From Omphiscola glabra (taxonomy: Eukaryota > Mollusca > Gastropoda > Lymnaeidae): a stretch of 64,000 nt of DNA. Shown here one piece after another: positions 11,779-22,760 of this stretch. The stretch spans positions 30,776,793 through 30,840,792 of the forward strand of contig OZ024802.1 in assembly GCA_964017045.1 (NCBI GenBank), read 5' to 3'. The first letter of the stretch is position 1, and every line of letters begins with the position of its first letter. Made by a program: the position numbers and the translations under genes. The notes beneath the pieces are model-generated. The model was not told the origin of the DNA. It saw nothing but the letters and a program-made list of their open reading frames with translations, and did not search any database.

Positions 11779-12345
11779 TAGTAGTTGAGCCTGTTAGTGT
11801 ATAGAGTAGAGTACAGGTAGACATTTAACTAGCTTGTGTAGAGAGTATAGATAGAAATAATGATGACTAGTTTGTGTAGATTCTTACTTTTGTGAGAGAG
11901 GAAGGAACCGTCTTTATGAGTCATGTCAGGTCCCCAGCGATTTTAAATCATTTTTTTTTTAAAGTGACACCTTTTTCGTTGAAATTAAAAAGACAGACGC
12001 AGAAATATGTCAGCCATTTTCTGCCAAAGTGGTTTCCCTGGAAGTTCAAACAATTATCTAAATAGAGCCACATATGTTTTGGTGAAGAGAATCAGAAAAT
12101 AATTCTCACACAATGTTAGTATTGCCTTCATAAATATATATATTTATGGTTTTTTTTGAAATAATGAAAAGGGAACTCTTGAACATGGGGTCGAGATGAT
12201 CTCCACGTGAGCTATAAATAGCAGCATGGCACCAGTTAGTTTGGCGAATACATGGGCGCAAAAAATTTTAAAAAATGTTTTCCGCTGCGTGTTATCATAA
12301 TGAGTAGGGTATTTTTTTAAAATTTTGTTATCAGAAGTTGTAGCG
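11779..12345. other. unique AT-rich spacer
   Basis: No gene recognised. A TATAAATAG octamer-plus lies near 12213, but no downstream open frame or initiator supports calling a promoter. Confidence 0.5.
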
Positions 12346-14690
12346 TCCAGTATAGCCAATGAAAGCCAATCGTATAATAAACTTCTCTACTAGCCCTCCA
12401 GTATAGCCAATGAGAGCCAAGTGTATAATAAACTATTCTACTAGCCATCCAGTATAGCCAATGAAAGCCAATCGTATAATAAACTTCTCTACTAGCCATC
12501 CAGTATAGCCAATGAGAGCCAATCGAATAATAAACTTCTCTACTAGCCATCCATTATAGCCAATGAAAGCCAATTGTATAATAAACTATTCTACTGGCCA
12601 TCCAGTATAGCCAATGAAAGCCAATCGAATAATAAACTTCTCTACCAGCCATCCATTATAGCCAATGAAAGCCAATTGTATAATAAACTATTCTACTGGC
12701 CATCCAGTATAGCCAATGAAAGCCAATTGTATAATATACTTCTCTACCAGCCATCCAGTATAGCCAATGAAAGCCAAGTGTATAATATACTTCTCTACCA
12801 GCCATCCAGTATAGCCAATGAAAGCCAATTGTATAATATACTTCTCTACCAGCCATCCAGTATAGCCAATGAAAGCCAAGTGTATAATATACTTCTCTAC
12901 TAGCCATCCAGTATAGCCAATGAAAGCCAATTGTATAATATACTTCTCTACCAGCCATCCAGTATAGCCAATGAAAGCCAATTGTATAATATACTTCTCT
13001 ACTAGCCATTCAGTATAGCCAATGAAGGCCAAGTGTATAATATACTTCACTACCAGCCATCCAGTATAGCCAATGAAAGCCAAGTGTATAATATACTTCT
13101 CTACCAGCCATCCAGTATAGCCAATAAAAGCCAAGTGTATAATATACTTCTCTACCAGCCATCCAGTATAGCCAATGAAAGCCAAGTGTATAATATACTT
13201 CTCTACTAGCCATCCAGTATAGCCAATGAAAGCCAATTGTATAATATACTTCTCTACTAGCCATCCAGTATAGCCAATGAAATCCAAGTGTATAATATAC
13301 TTCTCTACCAGCCATCCAGTATAGCCAATGAAAGCCAAGTGTATAATATACTTCTCTACTAGCCATCCAGTATAGCCAATGAAAGCCAAGTGTATAATAT
13401 ACTTCTCTACCAGCCATCCAGTATAGCCAATGAAAGCCAAGTGTATAATATACTTCTCTACCAGCCATCCAGTATAGCCAATGAAAGCCAAGTGTATAAT
13501 ATACTTCTCTACTAGCCATCCAGTATAGCCAATGAAAGCCAATTGTATAATATACTTCTCTACTAGCCCTCCAGTATAGCCAATGAGAGCCAAGTGTATA
13601 ATAAACTATTCTACTAGCCATCCAGTATAGCCAATGAGAGCCAAGTGTATAATAAATATTCTACTAGCCCTCCAGTATAGCCAATGAGAGCCAAGTGTAT
13701 AATAAACTATTCTACTAGCCATCCAGTATAGCCAATGAGAGCCAAGTGTATAATAAACTATTCTACTAGCCATCCAGTATAGCCAATTGTATAATATACT
13801 TCTCTACCAGCCATCCAGTATAGTCAATTGGAGCCAAGTGTATAATAAACTTCTCTACCAGCCATCCAGTATAGCCAATGAAAGCCAAGTGTATAATAAA
13901 CTATTCTACTAGCCATCCAGTATAGCCAATGAGAGCCAAGTGTATAATAAACTATTCTACTAGCCCTCCAGTATAGCCAATGAGAGCCAAGTGTATAATA
14001 AACTATTCTACTAGCCATCCAGTATAGCCAATTGTATAATATACTTCTCTACCAGCCATCCAGTATAGCCAATTGGAGCCAACTGTATAATAAACTTCTC
14101 TACCAGCCATCCAGTATAGCCAATGAAAGCCAAGTGTATAATATACTTCTCTACCAGCCATCCAGTATAGCCAATGAAAGCCAAGTGTATAATATACTTC
14201 TCTACTAGCCATCCAGTATAGCCAATGAAAGCCACGTGTATAATATACTTCTCTACTAGCCATCCAGTATAGCCAATGAAAGCCACGTGTATAATATACT
14301 TCTCTACTAGCCATCCAGTATAGCCAATGAAGGCCAAGTGTATAATATACTTCTCTACTAGCCATCCAGTATAGCCAATGAAGGCCAAGTGTATAATATA
14401 CTTCTCTACTAGCCATCCAGTATAGCCAATGAAGGCCAAGTGTATAATATACTTCTCTACTAGCCATCCAGTATAGCCAATGAAGGCCAAGTGTATAATA
14501 TACTTCTCTACTAGCCATCCAGTATAGCCAATGAAGGCCAAGTGTATAATATACTTCTCTACTAGCCATCCAGTATAGCCAATGAAAGCCAAGTGTATAA
14601 TATACTTCTCTACTAGCCTTCCAGTATAGCCAATGAAGGCCAAGTGTATAATATACTTCTCTACTAGCCATCCAGTATAGCCAATGAAGG
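12346..14690. repeat. 51-bp tandem repeat, ~46 copies
   Basis: Each unit starts TCCAGTATAGCCAATGAAAG, followed by CCAAGTGTATAATATACTTC and TCTACTAGCCA. Because 51 is a multiple of 3 and the unit lacks stops in two minus-strand frames, open frames of up to 301 codons run through it with 17-residue periods (MASREVYYTLGFHWLYW in one frame, FIGYTGWLVEKYIIHLA in another). Two frames being equally open argues against coding. Short units lacking ~18 bp occur near 13780 and 14030. Substitutions mark sub-blocks (GAGAGCC, GAAAGCC, GAAGGCC), showing local amplification. Confidence 0.98.
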
Positions 14691-15179
14691 CTATTTAAAA
14701 ACAACTAAACACTTTTATGCTAGTGATGCAGGCTATGAATAATGAAAGAAGCTTACGTTGAAGTTGCGTGCTGAGCAACAATTTCTTTGGTAGTGGTGGT
14801 TGTGGTGGTGGTTGTTTCCGTGTCTAGATTATGTAAAATAATCAATAATTAAATTGTTATGCTGGAAACTGATCGATAACAAGATTGATTCTTATTGTTT
14901 TTTAAATCCAGCTTACAATTTCAACATTTGCAGGAGTTATCCTTTTGGCGCGCATGGGTTTTCAGCTTTTAAGGCAATTTTTCACAAAACCGTTTTTTGA
15001 TTGCGTGCTTAGATGGATGTACTGGAAAAGTTCTTGCGTGCACAAAAACCAAAACGCAGCCATTGTAAGAGTATTTTTTAATCAGTAATAGACAACTTAA
15101 AAAATTTAAGTTTTATAAAAACGGGGGGGGGGGGGGGGGGGGGGGGGTGTGTGAATTGAAGAGGGGTTACAAGAGAAAG
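14691..15179. other. unique spacer ending in 25-base poly-G
   Basis: Nothing coding recognised. The poly-G run at 15123-15147 is the longest homopolymer G tract I counted in the window. Confidence 0.6.
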
Positions 15180-15645
15180 GGTGGGGAGAAGAGCGCCGCA
15201 TGTGATGGAAAGGGTGCCAAACGGTGGGGTGAGGGCACCGAATGTGATTGAAAACAGGGTCAAATGGTGTGGAAAGGGGCGCCGAATGTGATTGAAAACT
15301 GAGTCAAATGGTGTGGTAAGGGGCGCCGAATGTGATTGAAAACTGAGTAAAAAGGTGTGGAAAGGGGCGCCGAATGTGATTGAAACTGAGTCAAATTGTG
15401 TGGAAAGGGGCGCCGAATGTGATTGAAAACTGAGTCAAATTGTGTGGAAAGGGGCGCCGAATGTGATTGAAAACTGAGTCAAATTGTGTGGAAAGGGGCG
15501 CCGAATGTGATTGAAACTGAGTCAAATTGTGTGGAAAGGTGCGCCGAATGTGATTGAAAACTGAGTCAAATTGTGTCGAAAGGGGCGCCGAATGTGATTG
15601 AAAACAGGGTCAAATGGTGTGGAAAGGGGCGCCGAATGTGCTGGG
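15180..15645. repeat. 44-bp tandem repeat, ~10 copies
   Basis: Each unit contains AAAGGGGCGCCGAATGTGAT, then TGAAAACTGAGTCAAATTGT and GTGG. The GGCGCC palindrome is kept in nearly all copies. Some units lack two As after TTGAAA. Confidence 0.96.
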
Positions 15646-16162
15646 AAAGGTGGGGAATGTAGTCGTTGGAGACAGTAACAGAAACACTTGACCGTCGCTT
15701 AAACAATAAAGGTCACTAGCTGAAACTCACTAGTAACATGATGATGCAGCCAAGGGGATAGTTGATATCTTTTTAAATGAAAGTTGATAAAACTAAAAAC
15801 GTTGATGGTTTATTTTTAAAAAATGGTTGTTGATGAATATTGATAGTTGATTTAAAAATAATAGTGATAAACCAAAAAGAAATTGATAGTTTTTTTAAAA
15901 CAAAAACAAAACATGGTGGATAAAAAAATAACAATTGATTTTTAAAAATTTGATAGTTGATTTTTTTGAAAAGAAATTGATAGTTGATAAAAGAAAACAC
16001 AATTATAGTTGATAAACATACCCGTTGCAATAAATAAAAATGACATTCATCAGGTATATCGCGCGTGAAGTAGGGGGGCTGGATGGGGGTACAATGCTCA
16101 ACTACAGACACGAGAAATACAAGTACTTAACAAGCAGACAATAGCCTTGCATGTAAGGCTAT
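15646..16162. other. AT-rich degenerate TTGATAGTTGAT repeats
   Basis: From about 15770 to 16015 the motif TTGATAGTTGAT and TTTTTAAAA recur irregularly, probably an old decayed tandem array. No gene recognised. Confidence 0.55.
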
Positions 16163-16512
16163 GGTGCTGCCGTGTGCGTGTAAGAGTGCTGCTGTGTGCG
16201 TGTAAGAGTGCTGCTGTATGCGTGTAAGGGTGCTGCTGTATGCGTGTTAGGGTGCTGATGTGTGTGTGTAAGAGTGCTGCTGTGTGCGTGTAAGAGTGCT
16301 GCTGTGTGCGTGTTAGGGTGCTGATGTGTGCGTGTAAGAGTGCTGCTGTGTGCGTGTAAGGGTGCTGCTGTATGCGTGTCAGGGTGCTGATGTGTGCGTG
16401 TAAGAGTGCTGCTGTGTGCGTGTAATGGCGATGATGTGTGCGTGTAAAGGCGCTGATGTGTGCGTGTAAGGGCGCTGATGTGTGCGTGTAAGAGTGCTGA
16501 TGTGTGCATGCT
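16163..16512. repeat. 22-bp tandem repeat, ~16 copies
   Basis: Units read GTGCTGCTGTGTGCGTGTAA plus GA, with GTGCTGATG and TAGGGT variants. A minus-strand frame of 120 codons rich in His/Thr runs through it and is not considered real. Confidence 0.95.
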
Positions 16513-16774
16513 AATAAACATAATTGGTGATGATTAGTTGCGCCAGATATTTTTAGTTGCCTAGAGGTGGGTGGGGTGGTGTTGCGTGGAGGTGGGTTTA
16601 GGTGTAAGTGTGGGGTGGCGGGACTGAAGCGGTGGTGTTGATGACGTTCTGGGAGATGTAATTAGGTAAAGCTATCTTTACCGCAGTTGAAGCCTTCAAG
16701 GACGGTGGAGAGAACGAAAAAAATGTGGCTTTATTTCTGGTGTTTATGAAGGAAGTTAATAAGTCTTTCAGAGA

Positions 16775-17110
16775 GAGGAGATGAGGAAGGTGGATGGGAG
16801 GAATGTGAGGGGAGGGAGGAACTGGAGGGAGGAATTGGTGGGAAGTGGAGGGAAGGAAATTGAGGGTAATAATGGAGGGAAGAAGTGGAGGCAGGGGAGG
16901 GGTGGAGGGATGAAGGGGAGGGATGAAGTGGGGGGGGGGAGAAGTGGACAAGAGAGATTGGAGGTGAGGAATTGTGTGGGAAGAAGAGGGAGGGAAGGAA
17001 GTGGATGGCGGGGAGTGGGGGAAGCGGTGGATGGGATGGAGGGCAGGGAGTGGAGGGGAGGAGGAGATGGAGTGGGTGGAGGAATTGGAGGGGAGGAAGG
17101 AGGGACGTTC
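16775..17110. repeat. polypurine (G/A-rich) tract
   Basis: About 330 bp made almost only of G and A on the plus strand, with GGAGGGA, GAAGTGGAGGG and similar blocks. The matching pyrimidine strand accounts for the Pro/Ser-rich frames on the minus strand. It is of a type that can form triplex DNA. Confidence 0.88.
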
Positions 17111-17220
17111 CCAGGTGGTTTATTTATCCTCTCATTAACGAGGTGGATCACTTTCACTGGGAGCTACGGGCTGGGGTGGTGGGGGGGGAGGGAATCGGAG
17201 TCCCATTCGGCAGTCGTGCG

Positions 17221-17298
17221 ACCGGCAACCCACTTCAAGACCGGCAACCCACTTCAAGACCGGCAACCCACTTCAAGACCGGCAACCCACTTCAAGAT
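17221..17298. repeat. 19-bp tandem repeat, 4 copies
   Basis: Unit CCGGCAACCCACTTCAAGA, four essentially perfect copies. Confidence 0.97.
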
Positions 17299-17367
17299 GA
17301 ACATGTTTTGACAGGTTGCTTCTCAGATGGATGTTCAGATTGTTGGTTACATTGTATTTCGGATATT

Positions 17368-17480
17368 TGTTCAGATTGCTGTACAGATCGCTGTTCAGAT
17401 CGCTGTTCAGATCGCTGTTCAGATCGCTGTTCAGATCGCTGTTCAGATCGCTGTACAGATATCTGTTCAGATCGCTGTTC
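17368..17480. repeat. 12-bp tandem repeat, ~9 copies
   Basis: Unit GTTCAGATCGCT with GTACAGAT variants. Open in several frames because 12 is divisible by 3. Confidence 0.96.
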
Positions 17481-17572
17481 GGGTGTCTCTCAGAGGTGGT
17501 GTTCTGGAGGTAACATATCACCTCAAGGGTGTCTACTCATTTTTTGTGTGAATGTTCCAAACCTATGACGTC

Positions 17573-17689
17573 AGCCAGTTGTGAAGTTGGAGATGGCCAG
17601 GTCGTGGCTTGCCAGTTATGAAGTTGTAGATGGCCAGGTCGTGGCTTGCCAGTTGTGAAGATGGAGATGGCCAGGTCGTGGCTTGCGTG
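17573..17689. repeat. 37-bp tandem repeat, 3 copies
   Basis: Each unit starts GCCAGTTGTGAAGTTGGAGA, then TGGCCAGGTCGTGGCTT. Three copies. Confidence 0.96.
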
Positions 17690-17842
17690 AAGTTTTCTTT
17701 AGGTTTTAAAGGGTACGTAACGTACGCTAACGCCTGACGCTACTTACTGGCCCTTAGCGCGAGCTCTGTGACATCATTCATGTAACAGGGGAGTTAACGG
17801 GTAGATTAGTCTCCGCAATAAAAAAAAATATCTAATTATTTC

Positions 17843-18486
17843 AGTGGTCGTTCAAAAATTACGTCACGATAAAATGACATTTTAAACCCCCCAACCCCCC
17901 TCCCCCGTCACAAAGTGTCACAAATTCTTTACCCCCCCCCCCCGCCCACCTTAGTGTCACGTCACACATAAAAAGTCAAAACATACATTAAAAATTTCAT
18001 AACTAAACTAAGATTTGATTTTATTCTTTAACATTTTCCCATTCATAATGGATTAAGATGTGGTATTATTAGAAAACTGTAACGTAAAACGCAAAACAAT
18101 GAAGTCCTCCCTGAGCCGAATGTAAGATGGCCACAACAGTTTTTGCGTCACTTTCCGATATGCGCAAAAGGTGTGCGCGACTGAGTTTCACGGTACCCAT
18201 AATACCTGCGGCAATTTCAACCTGACATTAATGTTTTCAAAATTATTTAAGTATTGGTTGATTTTTTTCTCAAAATTAGACAATTTTAGATTTTTTTTTC
18301 AAAATTAGACAATTTTAGATTTATTTTTCAATATTAGACAATTTTAGATTTTTTTAAATAACAAAAGATAAATAAAGCTTGACGTCACAAATCCCCCCTC
18401 CTTCCCCTGTCACAAAGTGTCACACATTCTCGCTGACGCCCCCCCCCCCCTTTTTTTGAGCTTGACATAGCTTGGGAACGACCCCT
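17843..18486. mobile_element. possible TIR DNA transposon remnant
   Basis: The left end AGTGGTCGTTCAAAAATTAC matches in inverted form the right end, which ends GGGAACGACCCCT; the shared terminus is AGNGGTCGTTC followed by a GTCA motif. Interior blocks of GTCACAAAGTGTCACA occur near both ends, again suggesting symmetry. No protein is encoded and I saw no clear target duplication. It holds three ~30-bp repeats (18259-18352). Identification as a MITE is tentative. Confidence 0.45.
18259..18352. repeat. ~30-bp AT-rich repeat, 3 copies
   Basis: The motif TTAGACAATTTTAGATTT occurs three times with varying T-run lengths, inside the possible DNA transposon. Confidence 0.85.
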
Positions 18487-18998
18487 CAAAGGTTAAGTAA
18501 GGGTCTCAATCCTAAGTAACGTAAGTTACAACGTGTCTTACTCGATTGAACGTAGACTCATATTGAGACTATTGCTGTTGTTGCTGTTGGTTGTGGTGTT
18601 ATGGCTGCTGTCGTTGCTGTTGCTGTTGCAGATGTTGCTGCTGTTGTTAGTTACAGATTGTTTATAATATACAAGTTACAAGTCGAAAACACTGTCGTTC
18701 GTATCACACAACCTATCACACATATGTTGTTACCACATACGACACTACAACAGTATTTCAAAGCTGTTCCAATATGTGACTGAAGGTCGCGACACACAGC
18801 CATGCTTGCACCCTCTTATTCACATGCCTGGGCCTCCTGGAGCTAAGAGGCGGGTGATGAGGTCGTCTCAACACGGGTGTTTAAAGAATTTTAAACGTCA
18901 GAAGAAATTTGCAATTAAGGCCCTATTGTTTAAAGCTATACGTGTTGCTAGACATTTGTGTGGAAGTAAGTGTAAACTATACGCATTTTTTACACCTT
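18487..18998. other. spacer with GCTGTTGTT runs
   Basis: A GTTGCTGTTG trinucleotide-like stretch occupies about 18568-18650. The rest is unique. A short plus-strand frame (18776-19039) has no recognisable features. Confidence 0.5.
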
Positions 18999-19185
18999 GG
19001 TGTAGACGTATACGTAATCTATGCTATACGTGTTGTTAGACCATGATATGGAAATATACGTAATCTATACTCTACGTATTGTTAGACGATGGTATAGAAA
19101 TGTACCGTACGTAATCTATACTCTAAGCATTGTTAGACCATGGTGTAGAAGTGTATGTGATCTATACTATAAGTATCGTTTGTCT
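18999..19185. repeat. ~47-bp degenerate repeat, 4 copies
   Basis: Each copy contains TACGTAATCTATACTCTA and TTGTTAGACCATG, with length variation of a few bases between copies. Confidence 0.88.
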
Positions 19186-19459
19186 GACGAGTTGGTTCGG
19201 CCAATGATTACCGTCCAATGACCGACTCGTCGATACGCCACGTGACCTCCACCATCGTCCGATCTCTTCCGCCAACCGGAAGTCAAAACAAATGATTACG
19301 CGTTCGGGGGGGGGGGGCGTTTTTGCGAGGAGGGTGGTGTATCATTTCATCCACATTCCCCCTCCCCCGGGCCACACAGGACCAAATGTGTTGATTCATC
19401 ACTGTCTACAGTCTGGTTACAATCGGTGTAGAATTTGTGTAGATCAAATCGAATGATAT

Positions 19460-19890
19460 TATAGATCAGTCGGTGATATAGAAGTTTCTATAGATCAGTC
19501 GGTGATATAGAAGTTTCTATAGATCAGTCGGTGATATAGAGGTTTCTATAGATCAGTCGGTGATATAGAAGTTACTATAGAACAGTCGGTGCTATAGAAG
19601 TTACTATAGAACAGTCGGTGATATAGAAGTTACTATAGAACATTCGGTGGTATAGAGATTACTATACAACAGTCAGTTATATAGAGGTTACTATAGAAAA
19701 GTCGGTGATATAGAGATTACTATAGAACAGTCAGTTATATAGAGGTTACTATAGAACAGTCAGGGATATAGAGGTTACCATAGAACAGTCGATGATATAG
19801 AGGTTACTATAGGATGATGTCTGTGATGTACAACTTACTATAGAATAGTTTTAGTGATGTCAAGTTACTATTCAAAAGTCAGTAATGTAA
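19460..19890. repeat. 29-bp tandem repeat, ~14 copies
   Basis: Units read TATAGATCAGTCGGTGATAT then AGAAGTTTC. The first four are near-identical; later ones change to ATAGAACAGTC and diverge towards the right edge, where the 36-bp array begins about 20 bp later. Confidence 0.94.
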
Positions 19891-19910
19891 AACAGTTGAT
19901 CTAGATTTAT

Positions 19911-21348
19911 AGAATGGCAGATGTAGATAGTAATGATGTAGGAGATAGAATAGCAGATGTAGATAGCAATGATGTAGGAGATATAATAGCAGATGTAGAT
20001 AGCAATGATGTAGGAGATAGAATAGCAGATGTAGATAGCAATGATGTAGGAGATAGAATAGCAGATGTAGATAGAATAGTAGATGTAGATAGTAATGATG
20101 TAGGAGATAGAATGACGGATGTAGATAGCAATGATATAGGAGATAGAATAGCAGATGAAGATAGCAATGATGTAGGAGATAGAATAGCAGATGAAGATAG
20201 CAATGATGTAGGAGATAGAATAGCAGATGAAGATAGCAATGATGTAGGAAATAGAATAGCAGATGAAGATAGCAATGATGTAGGAGATAGAATAGCAGAT
20301 GAAGATAGCAATGATGTAGGAGATAGAATAGCAGATGAAGATAGCAATGATGTAGGAGATAGAATAGCAGATGAAGATAGCAATGATGTAGGAGATAGAA
20401 TAGCAGATGAAGATAGCAATGATGTAGGAGATAGAATAGCAGATGAAGATAGCAATGATGTGGGAGATAGAATAGCAAATGAAGATAGCAATGATGTAGG
20501 AGATAGAATAGCAGATGAAGATAGCAATGATGTAGGAGATAGAATAGCAGATGAAGATAGCAATGATGTAGGAGATAGAATAGCAGATGAAGATAGCAAT
20601 GATGTAGGAGATAGAATAGCAGATGAAGATAGCAATGATGTGGGAGATAGAATAGCAAATGAAGATAGCAATGATGTAGGAGATAGAATAGCAGATGAAG
20701 ATAGCAATGATGTAGGAGATAGAATAGCAGATGAAGATAGCAATGATGTAGGAGATAGAATAGCAGATGAAGATAGCAATGATGTAGGAGATAGAATAGC
20801 AGATGAAGATAGCAATGATGTAGGAGATAGAATAGCAGATGAAGATAGCAATGATGTAGGAGATAGAATAGCAGATGAAGATAGCAATGATGTAGGAGAT
20901 AGAATAGCAGATGAAGATAGCAACGATGTAGGAGATAGAATAGCAGATGAAGATAGCAATGATGTAGGAGATAGAATAGCAGATGAAGATAGCAATGATG
21001 TAGGAGATAGAATAGCAGATGAAGATAGCAATGATGTAGGAGATAGAATAGCAGATGTAGATAGCAATGATGTAGGAGATAGAATAGCAGATGTAGATAG
21101 AATAGCAGATGTAGATAGTAATGATGTAGGAGATAGAATAGCAGATGTAGATAGCAATGATGTAGGAGATAGAATAGCAGATGTAGATAGAATAGCAGAT
21201 GAAGATAGCAATGATGTAGGAGATAGAATAGCAGATGTAGATAGAAATGATGTAGGAGATAGAATAGCAGATGTAGATAGCAATGATGTAGGAGATAGAA
21301 TGGCAGATGTAGATAGATTGACAGATGTAGATAGTAGTGGTGTAGGAG
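19911..21348. repeat. 36-bp tandem repeat, ~39 copies
   Basis: Unit AGATAGAATAGCAGATGAAG plus ATAGCAATGATGTAGG. Interior units (about 20150-21050) carry GATGAAG, while units at both edges carry GATGTAG. A GTGGGAG/GCAAATG-marked pair repeats 180 bp apart (5 units). A plus-strand frame of 488 codons encodes a 12-residue acidic repeat (DRIADEDSNDVG), and minus-strand frames of up to 533 codons also run through. Both strands being open over the same span, the lack of any non-repeat domain and mostly amino-acid-changing unit variants argue for a minisatellite, not a gene. Confidence 0.97.
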
Positions 21349-21386
21349 AACGTGTCATGTCGACTACGCTGATGATGTAGGACATG

Positions 21387-21524
21387 GGTCACCAAACTAC
21401 GGCCCGCGGGGCGGCCCGCCGACAGTACTGGAACTTGGTTGTAAGTATTGTACAGAATGATTATCCGGCCCACGCTTGTAATTTTTTCTGGTCAGTTCAT
21501 CCGGCCCGCCGTGAAAAAAATTTG
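21387..21524. mobile_element. possible hAT-like MITE
   Basis: The left end GGGTCACCAAACTACGGCCC matches, inverted, the right end (GGCCCGCCGTGAAA…TTTGATGACC). It lies between two diverged copies of a ~45-bp sequence containing GTAGGAGAACGTGT and ATGTCGACTACGC (about 21340-21380 and 21550-21590). No coding capacity. Family assigned by general resemblance only. Confidence 0.5.
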
Positions 21525-21631
21525 ATGACCTCCCCCCACCTTTTTTTTTGATGTAGGAGAACGTGTTATGTCGACTACGCCGATGGCGCAGGAGACCGAC
21601 TGATAACGAAGAGACAGGCCAAACCGTAGAC

Positions 21632-21826
21632 CAGGGGTTTTCAAAATTTAGCCTACGGACCCCTTGGGGTCTATCAAAAGTTTTCGGTCGGTCTTTGTGG
21701 TGCATATTATTGTACTTTAATTAAATGGATTTTTTTAAAAAAACTTGAACTACGAATAAATGGTCGGTGGCCTTTATACGACTGGCGAAAGGGGTCCGTT
21801 AAGCCAGTGAAGGTTAAGAACCACTG
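21632..21826. mobile_element. hAT-like MITE, CAGGGGTTTTCAAA family
   Basis: Begins CAGGGGTTTTCAAAATTTAG and ends GGTTAAGAACCACTG, imperfect inverted termini. Flanks CCGTAGAC (21624-21631) and TGGTAGAC (21827-21834) match at 6 of 8 positions and share the central TA expected of Buster-type hAT target sites. No coding capacity. Confidence 0.7.
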
Positions 21827-21979
21827 TGGTAGACCGAACTGATCAGGTCACACATCAAACGTGATTTGGACGGACTTATTGCAAAGGGCGGTAATTTCAG
21901 ACAGCGATCTACAACGCCACGTGAATACCGATTCGCTGTAATCAGAAGAATGACATGGTCAGAGTCAGATGGCCTAAGG

Positions 21980-22177
21980 CAGTGGTTCTCAACCTGTGGG
22001 TCGCGACCCTTTTGGGGAGTCGATTGTCCCTTTCACAGGGGTCGTCTAAGACCATCGGAAGACACATATACTCTACAGTTATGACGTAGCAACGAAAATA
22101 ATTTCGTGGCCGTGGGTCGCCACATCACGAGGAACTGTATTAAAGGGTGGCGGCACTAGAAAGGCTGAGATCCACTG
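21980..22177 (-). mobile_element. SPIN-like hAT MITE, copy 2
   Basis: Inverted orientation: begins CAGTGGTTCTCAACCTGTGG (the 3' terminus) and ends in the complement of the 5' terminus with small changes (GAGATCCACTG). Target-site duplication GCCTAAGG/GCCTATTG (6 of 8). A short frame across it (21866-22084) is a by-product. Confidence 0.85.
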
Positions 22178-22434
22178 GCCTATTGGAATAATAGATGGGA
22201 GACATCGCCGTGGCAACCAATCACGTGATGGTCCACGCTCATCAACGGAAGTACTGTTTGGTAGTAGTTACAACCGTTTTCATTCCGATTGGTTGAATTA
22301 TTCAGCGGTCTCGGTCTTAATGATGAGACGCCTCCCCTGACACACGGTACGAAAAGGTCTCGTCCCGAGATACACCATTCATCAAATTACAGGATCACTC
22401 CTCCCTCCCCTCCCCATATTTCACAACCTACTTA

Positions 22435-22760
22435 TTTGAGGATCACTCCCCAGTTGAAGCATCCGGGTTATTCAAGGATCACTCCCCAGTTGAAGCATCC
22501 GGGTTTATACAAGGATTACTCACCAGATGTAGCATCCCGGTTATTGAAGGCTCACTCCCCAGTTATAGCATCCGGGTTATTCAAGGATCACTCCCCAGTT
22601 ATAGCATCCGGGTTATTCAAGGATCACTCCCCAGATGTAGCATCCCGGCCATTCAAGGATCACTCCCCAGATGTAGCATCCCGGCCATTCAAGGATAACT
22701 CCCCAGATGTCTCATTCAACGTATTCAAGGATTACTCCCCCAGACGTCACATCCTATGTT
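22435..22760. repeat. 36-bp tandem repeat, ~9 copies
   Basis: Units read GGATCACTCCCCAGTTATAG then CATCCGGGTTATTCAA, with ATGTAGCATCCCGG variants. 36 is divisible by 3, so a 192-codon plus-strand frame (22289-22867) runs through; it has no domain and is not called. Confidence 0.95.

Noticed and set aside
19911..21380. A 488-residue acidic repeat protein
   Set aside because: The open frame is fully explained by a 36-bp stop-free unit. The other strand is open over the same span, unit variants mostly change amino acids, and there is no non-repeat domain or signal peptide.
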